A stretch of 64,000 bases of DNA from UBA1563 sp041671545 (GTDB taxonomy: Bacteria; Bacteroidota; Ignavibacteria; Ignavibacteriales; Ignavibacteriaceae), in NCBI GenBank assembly GCA_041671545.1, contig JBAZBI010000002.1, positions 186,001 through 250,000 of the forward strand. Direction: 5' to 3'. Positions within the stretch are counted from its first letter, which is position 1. Every line of letters begins with the position of its first letter. This document shows, in pieces, positions 51,669-59,637 of this stretch. The translations under genes were made by a program, and so were the position numbers. The notes beneath the pieces were generated by a model that saw only the letters and a list, made by a program, of their open reading frames with translations, did no database searches and was not told the origin of the DNA.

Positions 51669-52489
51669 TTCAACGTTCCTTTCAACTCATGGAGTAAATC
51701 CGTAAAAAAAACTTTAGCGGTGTGCTCCTTATACTCTGCGGAATATTTATAATCCGAAACAAATTTCGGCGCGAAATGTTTTTCCGCATGTTGAATATTT
51801 TCATCATTCAAGTCTTTTCCAATTAGAAAATGTTCCGCACGTTTGCAATGTTTGTGTCTTCCTTTAACTCCGGTTATAAAAATCCGTGCTTCTGAAACAG
51901 TTTTTTGTTTCGCTTGTATAACCACGGCAAGGGTAAATAACGGATATTCAAAACGAATGAGAGCAAATCTTTTTACTCCGTCGATGATGTTTGGAATATC
52001 GTCAACAATAATTCTTTTAATGAGGTGTTTGGTTTTAATAATTCCCGTTTCAAGATATTCTTCAAGTGAAATTATTTTGTCATGCTTATCTTCAATTTCG
52101 ATTTGCGCATTTAGCGCTAACAGTGGTGCATAAAGGCTTGACCAAATCGGAAAATCTTTTAAAGAACCACCAATCGTAATTCTATTCCGGAGCGGAGTTG
52201 AAGCCGCTTCAGATAAAGCCCGGGCAAGCATCGAGAGTTTACCGGTTTTTTTTGAATAGCGGATTACATCAGCATAAGTTGAAGCAGAACCTATACTGAA
52301 ATGGTTATCTATGTGATGAATGTAATTTAAATTCAGTTTACCAACGTCAACTAAACCTTTAATTGATTTTGGTGAAGTTTTCAAGATGCGGGTTCCGCCG
52401 CCGTGTAGAATCACTCCTTGTTGTTCAATGAGTTTTACGGCTTCTTCAACTTTGTGTGGAAAAAACCATTCCAGATTTTGGTGCAGCAT
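51665..52489 (-). CDS. xdhB: Xanthine dehydrogenase FAD subunit
   Basis: A 274-aa FAD-binding subunit of the CoxM/XdhB family. It has LHGGGTRILKTSPKSI in place of the usual AGGTDL loop, SIGSASTYADVIRYS, and TPLRNRITIGGSLKD (N-R-x-T-x-GG flavin motif). The C-terminal CO_deh_flav_C part is divergent. It is first of the xdhB-xdhC-xdhA-allB unit; immediately upstream lies repeat copy B. The altered first flavin loop is somewhat weak, but the middle motif is intact. Confidence 0.85.
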   Translation of the reverse strand: MLHQNLEWFFPHKVEEAVKLIEQQGVILHGGGTRILKTSPKSIKGLVDVGKLNLNYIHHIDNHFSIGSASTYADVIRYSKKTGKLSMLARALSEAASTPLRNRITIGGSLKDFPIWSSLYAPLLALNAQIEIEDKHDKIISLEEYLETGIIKTKHLIKRIIVDDIPNIIDGVKRFALIRFEYPLFTLAVVIQAKQKTVSEARIFITGVKGRHKHCKRAEHFLIGKDLNDENIQHAEKHFAPKFVSDYKYSAEYKEHTAKVFFTDLLHELKGTLK

Positions 52490-52530
52490 AGTTTTACTTT
52501 CTACTATTTTACAAAAATTTATGTATCACA

Positions 52531-52642
52531 GCACAACCATAAATGGATTGTGCTGAACGAACAAATTCCGCTGAAGCGGAATAGATAATCCTATCATCGT
52601 TCACGATGATTTTTTCGTACAGCTATATTCTTTAGGATATAG
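52531..52642 (+). repeat. Four-hairpin intergenic repeat, copy B
   Basis: Hairpins at 52531-52553 (9 bp with a bulge), 52565-52582 (perfect 7 bp, loop TGAA), 52593-52610 (perfect 7 bp, loop TTCA) and 52623-52642 (8 bp), at offsets 0, 34, 62, 92. Same order, spacing and orientation as copy A, with changes in stems mostly kept paired. The last hairpin overlaps the final codons and stop of the deaminase gene. Confidence 0.85.
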
Positions 52643-53996
52643 TTGACATTTCAAAAAGTTTTTTCGCGATCTCATTTCCCTTGCTGATGATCAGTTCTTC
52701 ATCCTCGCCAACAAGTCTCCCGTTAGCAACAACAACTTTGCCGTTCACGATTGTATATTCAGTTTGGTGTGAAATACCGGAAAATAATAAAGCGGCAAGC
52801 GGGTCGGACAAACTTCCTGTGTATTCTAATTTATCAATATTGAAAATCGCAAGGTCGGCAAGATAGTCTGTTTTTATTTTCCCGGTTTTGGAATAACCGA
52901 GAATGTTTGCGCCGCCTTCAATTGAAAGTTGAAACGCCTGCTTGGCGGTAAGCGCGTTTGCGCCATATTTTACGCGCTGAAGCAGCATTGCGTTGCGAAC
53001 TTCTCCGAGCATATCGGAAGAATCATTTGATGCCGATCCATCAACGCCAATGCCGACATTTATTTTCTGTTCCAGCATTTCCGTTACACGGCAAATTCCG
53101 GAACCAAGCCGCATATTTGAAGAAGGACAATGTGCGATTGATGTTTTTGTTTTTGCAAGAGTTTTTAATTCATCATCATTAAAGAAAATTCCATGCGCAT
53201 AAAAAACATCTTCACCGATGAACTCAACTTCTTCCATTAACGCGAGCGGTCGTTTTCCATAAAGCGAAACGCAATAATCATCTTCATCACTTGTTTCGGC
53301 AAGATGCGTATGCAAGCGGACTTTATATTCACGCGCAAGCCGCGCCGTGTCTCGCATGTTCTCTTTTGTAACGGAAAAGGGAGAGCATGGTGCAAGTACG
53401 ATTTTTCTCATCGAATCATTGGAGGCATCGTGATATTGTTGAATAACGCGCAAACTATCTTCCAAAATTTTCTTTTCGGTTTGCACAACAGAATCGGGAG
53501 GTAAACCGCCATTCTTTTTACTTAACGACATTGAACCGCGTGTCGGTGAAAAGCGGATTCCCAATTTATCCGCTGCGGCAAATTGTATTCCCATGAGATC
53601 GCCGGTAAAGCTAGTCGGATACAAATAATGGTGATCGGTTGAAAGCGTGCATCCGGTTTTCAGCAGTTCACCCATCGCTATTAATGAAGAATAATAAACA
53701 GCTTCTTCGTCGATGTTTTTCCAAATTTCATAAAGGTAGATAAGCCAGTCGAATAGTTTTGCGTTTTGTACCGCTGGTAAATTTCTCGTTAAGGTTTGAT
53801 AAAAATGGTGATGTGTATTAACTAAACCGGGAATGACCACACAATGTGAACAGTCCAGCGTTTGATGAACTTCATTCAGCGTAATGTCTTTCGCGATTTT
53901 TTTAATTTTATTGTTTTCGATAAGAATATCGTATCCGGAATACTTTTGATCGTTATCGAAAGTCTCAATATGAAAACAATTTTTTAGAAGCAGCAT
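52632..53996 (-). CDS. 8-oxoguanine/guanine deaminase-like amidohydrolase
   Basis: A 454-aa amidohydrolase. The metal sites are GLVNTHHHFYQTLTR, RLHTHLAETSDEDDY, YAHGIFFND and GIGVDGSASNDSSDM. These patterns fit the 8-oxoguanine deaminase/AtzB-like subgroup (8-oxoguanine to urate) better than classic GuaD, but substrate specificity cannot be read with certainty. It lies between the two xanthine dehydrogenases in a minus-strand block, so formation of urate, xanthine or related oxopurines is a consistent role. Its last codons lie inside repeat copy B. Confidence 0.85.
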   Translation of the reverse strand: MLLLKNCFHIETFDNDQKYSGYDILIENNKIKKIAKDITLNEVHQTLDCSHCVVIPGLVNTHHHFYQTLTRNLPAVQNAKLFDWLIYLYEIWKNIDEEAVYYSSLIAMGELLKTGCTLSTDHHYLYPTSFTGDLMGIQFAAADKLGIRFSPTRGSMSLSKKNGGLPPDSVVQTEKKILEDSLRVIQQYHDASNDSMRKIVLAPCSPFSVTKENMRDTARLAREYKVRLHTHLAETSDEDDYCVSLYGKRPLALMEEVEFIGEDVFYAHGIFFNDDELKTLAKTKTSIAHCPSSNMRLGSGICRVTEMLEQKINVGIGVDGSASNDSSDMLGEVRNAMLLQRVKYGANALTAKQAFQLSIEGGANILGYSKTGKIKTDYLADLAIFNIDKLEYTGSLSDPLAALLFSGISHQTEYTIVNGKVVVANGRLVGEDEELIISKGNEIAKKLFEMSTIS

Positions 53997-54052
53997 AAAA
54001 CCTTAAATCTATTTATTCAAAAATAAACATTGCTTGTTAATTATTGTAAGTT

Positions 54053-56308
54053 TTACTCTTTATAAAGACCGAGCAAAACTTTTTCCGGAGTGAGCGGCGC
54101 TGAAAATTGAAATTCTTTTCCAGGTCGAAAAGCTTTCATCGCATTCTGCAAGGCGAAGAAGGTGCCGATACCATACATTAATGGAGGTTCGCCTATCGCT
54201 TTCGAATTAAAAATGCCGAGCGGATTATCCGAGTTCTCAAGAAAATGAACCTCAATTTCTTTTGGTGCGGCATGAATGTCCGGAACTTTATAAGTTGAAA
54301 GCGCGTCGGTTAATAACTTGCCGTCGGAATTGTAAATTATTTCTTCCATTGTCATCCAGCCGATGCCTTGCATTATTGCGCCTTCGGCTTGTCCGCGGTC
54401 TATCACGTTTGCAAAACTTTTTCCGAAATCATGTACCGCTTTAACGGAATCAACAATGTACGTTCCACGAAGGCAATCAACAGTTACTTGAATAACCGCA
54501 GTTCCGAATGAATAATATGCAAATGCATTCCCTTTGTTTTTTTCTTTGTCGAAAAAAATTCCCGGGACAGCATAGTGTGCATGAGCCGAAAGATTTACTC
54601 TTTTGAAAAATGCTTTTTGAATTAACTCTGCCCACGTTAAACCGATCGCTTCATCGTTACACAAAATATTTTCGTTGCGAAAATTAATTTTGTCTTTTGG
54701 AGAATAATTAAATTCATCCCTTACAAAACTTGCTAACCGCTCAGACAAATTTTTACATGCAAGTTCAGTAGCTTTTCCATTCAGATCAGCGGCGCTGCTC
54801 GCAGCGGTCGGCGATGTGTTTGCGACTCGTGAAGTATTTGTAGTTTCAATTTTGATTTTCGATTTATCAATTGAAAATATTTCCACGGCGACCAAACGGA
54901 TTTTTTCGTTAACGCCTTGCCCCATTTCAACCGCGGCAGTACTGATCCCAACGCTTCCGTCGGAATAAATATGAACAAGGGCTCCCGCTTGATTCATAAA
55001 AGTATTTGTGAATGAAATACCGAAACAAATCGGCATAAAGGCAAATCCTTTTTTAAAGATTTTATTTTCTTCGTTGAACTTTTCAATGTTCTTTTTTATT
55101 TGATTGGGATCGAATTTTTCTTTCGCTTCATTCCAGCATGCCTGCGCTTTGGAGTTTTCCGCCAACTGCCCGTAATGAAAATCATCTCCCTCTTTTAAAA
55201 GATTTATTTCTTGAATGACAGAAGCTTCAATTCCCATTTTATCAGCGGCTTTATAAATTGCGGCTTCCATAGCGAACATTGCCTGTGGTCCGCCGAAACC
55301 GCGAAACGCCGTGTTGGGTGGAAGATTAGTTCGGCAGCATAATCCCGTTGCTTTAACATTTGGAACGTAGTAACTGTTAGTTGCATGAAAAAGAGTTCTA
55401 TCTAAAATTGGAGTTGATAAATCAGCCGCAGCGCCTGCATTTTGGAAGTAGGTAACTTCGTACGCTAAAATTTTTCCTTCTTTGGTTAAACCGATTTTAT
55501 AATCTATGGAATAAGGATGCCGCTTGCCTGTCATGCGAATATCTTCCTGTCGCGGAAGAATTAACTTCACCGGTTTCTTCGTCACAAAAGCCGATACAGC
55601 CGCCATAGCTGCCCACGCATTTGCTTGATCTTCTTTTCCCCCAAAGCCGCCGCCTAACCGCATAACATCAACTTCAACTTGATGCATAGGTAAACCTAAA
55701 ACTTTACATGCGGCTCGCTGAGTTGCTGTTGGTCCTTGTGTTGATGAAATTATTTTTATTCCGTTTCCTTCGGTTGGAAACGCGATTGCTCCTTGCGTTT
55801 CAAGATACAAATGTTCTTGCGCCCCGGTTTCCACTGTCCCGTCAAAAACAACATCGCATTGCTTCCATGTTTCTTCAACATTTCCATTTGAAAAAATTCT
55901 TGGTGGAATAATTAATATTCCCTTTGCATACGCTTCACGTGCGTCTGTAACCGGAGTAAGTTCCTCATACTCAATTTTGATTTTTCTCTTTACTTCCTGC
56001 GCAAGCAGTTGAGTTTCCGCAATCACAACGGCGATGGGCTGCCCGCAAAAGTGAACTTCGCTTTCTGCAAGCAAGGGTTCATCTTGAATAATTCCGCCGA
56101 TTTGATTTTGCCCCGGTATATCTTTCGCAAGAATAATTTTAATTACACCACTAGATTTTTCCGCTTCTGAAATATCAAGTGAAAGAATTTTTCCGTGGGC
56201 AATTGAAGAAGCAAAAACAGAGGCAAACAATGTTCCTTCGGGAACGAGCAGATCATCTGCAAAGAGGGATTCGCCGCGAACGTGCCGGATCATGTCGTAA
56301 TTTTTCAT
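54053..56308 (-). CDS. Second xanthine dehydrogenase, Mo-binding large subunit
   Basis: A 751-aa subunit of the two-subunit XDH type (named XdhB in Rhodobacter). Substrate-site residues of true xanthine dehydrogenases are all present: Glu in RLGGGFGGKEDQANAW (bovine Glu802), Arg in NTAFRGFGGPQ (Arg880) and Glu in KAIGEPPLMYG (Glu1261). MGQGVNEKIRLVA is the Mo-cofactor loop. The start ATG overlaps the stop of the small subunit by 4 bases. This enzyme therefore probably acts on hypoxanthine/xanthine, in contrast with the neighbouring E. coli-type XdhA. Confidence 0.93.
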   Translation of the reverse strand: MKNYDMIRHVRGESLFADDLLVPEGTLFASVFASSIAHGKILSLDISEAEKSSGVIKIILAKDIPGQNQIGGIIQDEPLLAESEVHFCGQPIAVVIAETQLLAQEVKRKIKIEYEELTPVTDAREAYAKGILIIPPRIFSNGNVEETWKQCDVVFDGTVETGAQEHLYLETQGAIAFPTEGNGIKIISSTQGPTATQRAACKVLGLPMHQVEVDVMRLGGGFGGKEDQANAWAAMAAVSAFVTKKPVKLILPRQEDIRMTGKRHPYSIDYKIGLTKEGKILAYEVTYFQNAGAAADLSTPILDRTLFHATNSYYVPNVKATGLCCRTNLPPNTAFRGFGGPQAMFAMEAAIYKAADKMGIEASVIQEINLLKEGDDFHYGQLAENSKAQACWNEAKEKFDPNQIKKNIEKFNEENKIFKKGFAFMPICFGISFTNTFMNQAGALVHIYSDGSVGISTAAVEMGQGVNEKIRLVAVEIFSIDKSKIKIETTNTSRVANTSPTAASSAADLNGKATELACKNLSERLASFVRDEFNYSPKDKINFRNENILCNDEAIGLTWAELIQKAFFKRVNLSAHAHYAVPGIFFDKEKNKGNAFAYYSFGTAVIQVTVDCLRGTYIVDSVKAVHDFGKSFANVIDRGQAEGAIMQGIGWMTMEEIIYNSDGKLLTDALSTYKVPDIHAAPKEIEVHFLENSDNPLGIFNSKAIGEPPLMYGIGTFFALQNAMKAFRPGKEFQFSAPLTPEKVLLGLYKE

Positions 56309-57711
56309 ACAACCTCCTCAAGCGAAATTATCTCCGAGAATAATTTTATAAAATGCGCAAAGAATAATTGACGCAATAACAACCGCTTGTACTCCGCCGA
56401 ACCGCGCGCATCGCTTATTGGAGAAATCTCAGTTTGAATAATATCAGCAGCTTCTTTAACCGACTGCAGAGATATTGTTTTCCCGAGAAGAAATTCCTTT
56501 GTTTTATAAAGATAGAGCGGATAAGGCGCAACACCGCCGGCTGAAAGATGCAATTCATTTATCTTTAGATTTTCTTCTTCCAAATAAATTGATGTGTTTA
56601 CGCTTGCAATGTCTAAAAAAGTCCGCTTACTTACCTTTTCATAATTGAAATGAAAATGATTTTTTGGAAGCGGAAAACTTACTGAATCTAAAATCTCATT
56701 TTCTCTTTTATCAAATCGCTTGTAACCGGTATAAAAGTTTTTTAACGGGATAACTCTTTCATTATTTTTTTCTTTTAAATGAAGTTGCGCATCTAAAGCC
56801 AAAAGAAAATTTGTCATATCGCCAATGGGAGAAGCGTTAATAATATTTCCTCCAACAGTTGCACGGTTTCTGATCGGGAGCGAACCGAAATACTGGAAAT
56901 AATCTTCGAGTTGAGGAAAATATTTTTGAAGAATTGCTGAAGATATTATTTCTGAAATGGTGGTTCGAGCATCAACAAAACAATTATTACCTTCAATCCA
57001 AATTGCCGGAGTTGATTCATCCCTTTGAAGAAATTGAACATCGCTTGATAAAAGTTTTTCCCATTGCTGAACAAATAAATCAGTTCCACCGGAAATGAGA
57101 AGACCGCTTGCACGTTGATTTATGAAGGGTTTTATTGCCGTTAATCTCTTATGAATAGTCAGAAAATATTCGGGAAGAATTTTTAACTCAATCAGTTTTT
57201 CGATAGTTGAATAATCTTTGTTCAACTTTATTTCATTTGTAACAGTTTCAACTGCACGTTTGATGGAGGCGTAACCGGTACATCTGCAAATGTTGCCATC
57301 AAGCGAATTGATTGCTGAGTCGGCTGCAAAAGAATCGTTGGAAAGAAAATATCCGGTGAGCGACATTAAAAATCCAGGAGTGCAAAATCCGCATTGAGTA
57401 GCTCCTTCATCAACAAACGCATGCTGCAAAGGATTCAATTCTTTTTGATTAATTCCATCAATAGTAACAAGATGCTTTCCGTGAAGCGAAGCGAGTGGAA
57501 GTAGACATGAATTCATCGATTTATAGTTAACCGAGTTTTTATTTAACTCTCCAACAAGCACAGTACACGCACCGCAATCACCTTCGCGGCAGCCTTCTTT
57601 GGTTCCGGTTAACTGCAAATTCTTTCGCAGAAAATCGAGAACAGTTGTTGCCGGATGAAGATCAGTTATGATCTCGCGGTCATTACAAATAAATTGAATA
57701 TCATTTTTCAT
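56305..57711 (-). CDS. Second xanthine dehydrogenase, fused Fe-S/FAD small subunit
   Basis: A 468-aa subunit (named XdhA in Rhodobacter) with both electron-transfer modules. N-terminal [2Fe-2S]: CREGDCGACTVLVGE; second cluster: TQCGFCTPGFLMSL and LDGNICRCTGYASI. The FAD domain follows from about residue 200 (LLISGGTDLFVQQWE, LPIRNRATVGGNIINASPIGD) and a CO_deh_flav_C-like end. It pairs with the Mo subunit by a 4-base overlap. The GH2 gene upstream, 25 bases away on the same strand, may share its transcript although unrelated in function. Confidence 0.94.
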   Translation of the reverse strand: MKNDIQFICNDREIITDLHPATTVLDFLRKNLQLTGTKEGCREGDCGACTVLVGELNKNSVNYKSMNSCLLPLASLHGKHLVTIDGINQKELNPLQHAFVDEGATQCGFCTPGFLMSLTGYFLSNDSFAADSAINSLDGNICRCTGYASIKRAVETVTNEIKLNKDYSTIEKLIELKILPEYFLTIHKRLTAIKPFINQRASGLLISGGTDLFVQQWEKLLSSDVQFLQRDESTPAIWIEGNNCFVDARTTISEIISSAILQKYFPQLEDYFQYFGSLPIRNRATVGGNIINASPIGDMTNFLLALDAQLHLKEKNNERVIPLKNFYTGYKRFDKRENEILDSVSFPLPKNHFHFNYEKVSKRTFLDIASVNTSIYLEEENLKINELHLSAGGVAPYPLYLYKTKEFLLGKTISLQSVKEAADIIQTEISPISDARGSAEYKRLLLRQLFFAHFIKLFSEIISLEEVV

Positions 57712-57736
57712 TTATTGAATCTCTCATAATCCAAAA

Positions 57737-59527
57737 TTACTTCGCTTTTTCATTGTAAAAATTTTTCAGAACATAAAACGCTTGTTTCTTTTCTCCTTTA
57801 TCGGAGATCAATCCTTTTCTGTTGTACATATCTTGAATTCCGGAAAGCGGTCTTCTCGGTGAATGAAAATCTGTAAGTATCCATGGACTCATGCCCCGAA
57901 GGAACGGAATTTTTCTCAACATTTCAATTTGATTTATATAAATGTTGGATTGATATTCTTCAGTAAAACGAGCATGCGGGTCTCCATGAAAATTATATTT
58001 TGCATCGGCGCCAAACTCACTGATGATGAGTGGTTTATTGAATTTCGATTCCCAACTTGTTTTAGGCGCGTCTTCAGCGGTTCCGCCGTACCAGCCGATG
58101 TATTCGTTTACGCCGATACCATCAAGCAAATTGCTGAGCGAATCGCTTAAAGTAATTACATTTATTTCAGAATGAATTTCCGTTGCGGCTGTTATCAATC
58201 GCGTTGGATCTAATTCTTTAGCCGTTTTAATTAAATGATGAAGAAAGTTGTAACGTGCTTCACCAACCGGTGTTTCGTTCGCAACCGACCAGATAATTAT
58301 TGGCGCACGGTTTTTATCTCGTGTGATCATTTCTTTTAATTGATTTTCTGCATTAGCAAGTACATCTTTGTTTTCCCATAGGATCGTCCAATAAACCGGA
58401 ATCTCTGCCCAGATCAACAATCCAAGTTCTTCCGCTTTGCGAATCATGTTTTCGTTGTGTGGATAGTGCGCAAGGCGAACGTAATTACAGCCGAGTTGTT
58501 TTGCCCAGCTTAAAAGCGTGTCGGTATCTTTTTCAGAATTCGCTCTTCCTCCGCCGAACGGTGCTTCTTCATGAATCGAAATGCCACGGAGAAAAATTGA
58601 TCTGCCATTGAGGAATATTTCATTTCCCTTTGTTTCTATTGAGCGAAATCCGATTTTGTCTTCAAGCGAATCAGTTTGTGAAAAAATTTTTATTGAATAA
58701 GTTTTTGGATTTTCAGGAGACCATAATTTCAAGTCAACAGAAAAACGAATTTCAGCAAAACCGTTTTCATTCGTTTTTACTTTAATTGATTTTTTTGCTT
58801 CGGGAATTTCAATCGTAATTTCTTGAAATTTTTCTTTTCCCTCAAGTTGAATCCAGCCGGAGATATCGTTTAAAGAATTTTTCTTCAGTTGAAGGAAATA
58901 ATCTTTGATAAAAGTTTCGTGGACATCAATTAAATAAACATCGCGAGTAATACCGCCGTAATTCCACCAATCGGTATTTAGTGTAGGAACACCTTCGCGC
59001 TTTCTTTTGTTATCAACTTTCACGACAACAAAATTTTCGCCGTCAACAAGTTCGTTTGTCGCTTCAAAATTAAAGGGAGTAAATCCGCCGACATGTTCGC
59101 CAAGTTTTTTCCCGTTTACGTAAACAATTGCTTCATAGTTTACTGCACCGAAATAGAGGAAAGTACGTGTGTTGTTTTTCTTTTTGTGTTGGAAAGATTT
59201 TTTATACCAGATCGTTCCTTCGTAAAGGAACAATTTTTCTTTTTGTGTATTCCAATCGCCGGGAACGGTGAGCTCTTCCGAGGTATCAAAATTATATTCA
59301 ACTAATTCTGATTTATCTTTTGGCTTTCTATTTTCAAAGTATCCGTCTGTGCGTGGTTGATAGCGATAGTTGTAATATCCGGTTTCGTATGGGTCAATAA
59401 TGATCTTCCATTGACCGTTCAAATCTTGTTTTTGGCGGTTCTCAACGTTGCTTAAAAGATTTATACTTTGAGCTGAAACGCTTAAGACCAAAATGCAAAA
59501 CAATATCGCTGAACGAAATGCGGTCAT
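57737..59527 (-). CDS. Secreted GH2 beta-glycosidase
   Basis: A 596-aa exported GH2 enzyme of the beta-glucuronidase/galactosidase class. Signal peptide residues 1-19 (cut near VSAQS). A sugar-binding beta domain (VPGDWNTQ, YVNGKKLGEHVGGFTPF, NYGGITRDVYLI), an immunoglobulin-like middle and the TIM barrel with acid/base Glu in WSVANETPVGEA and nucleophile Glu in ISEFGADAKYN are seen, plus FLRGISIHEEAP. It is shorter than E. coli LacZ and similar to UidA length. The exact sugar is undecided. Probably periplasmic; no T9SS tail. Confidence 0.92.
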   Translation of the reverse strand: MTAFRSAILFCILVLSVSAQSINLLSNVENRQKQDLNGQWKIIIDPYETGYYNYRYQPRTDGYFENRKPKDKSELVEYNFDTSEELTVPGDWNTQKEKLFLYEGTIWYKKSFQHKKKNNTRTFLYFGAVNYEAIVYVNGKKLGEHVGGFTPFNFEATNELVDGENFVVVKVDNKRKREGVPTLNTDWWNYGGITRDVYLIDVHETFIKDYFLQLKKNSLNDISGWIQLEGKEKFQEITIEIPEAKKSIKVKTNENGFAEIRFSVDLKLWSPENPKTYSIKIFSQTDSLEDKIGFRSIETKGNEIFLNGRSIFLRGISIHEEAPFGGGRANSEKDTDTLLSWAKQLGCNYVRLAHYPHNENMIRKAEELGLLIWAEIPVYWTILWENKDVLANAENQLKEMITRDKNRAPIIIWSVANETPVGEARYNFLHHLIKTAKELDPTRLITAATEIHSEINVITLSDSLSNLLDGIGVNEYIGWYGGTAEDAPKTSWESKFNKPLIISEFGADAKYNFHGDPHARFTEEYQSNIYINQIEMLRKIPFLRGMSPWILTDFHSPRRPLSGIQDMYNRKGLISDKGEKKQAFYVLKNFYNEKAK

Positions 59528-59544
59528 TCTTCTTCCTGTAACTG

Positions 59545-59572
59545 TTGGGATGACATTTAATGTTTATATTTC
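59545..59572 (+). promoter_or_regulatory. Possible promoter of the U32 peptidase gene
   Basis: TTG (59545-59547) and TATATTTC (59565-59572; one mismatch to TAnnTTTG) with a 17-base spacer, 65 bases upstream of the TTG start. Confidence 0.35.
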
Positions 59573-59637
59573 AGCCATAAAATTATTAAAAAAAAAGTTA
59601 TAAACGACTTTATTCTAAAAACGAATTGTGAAGCTAC

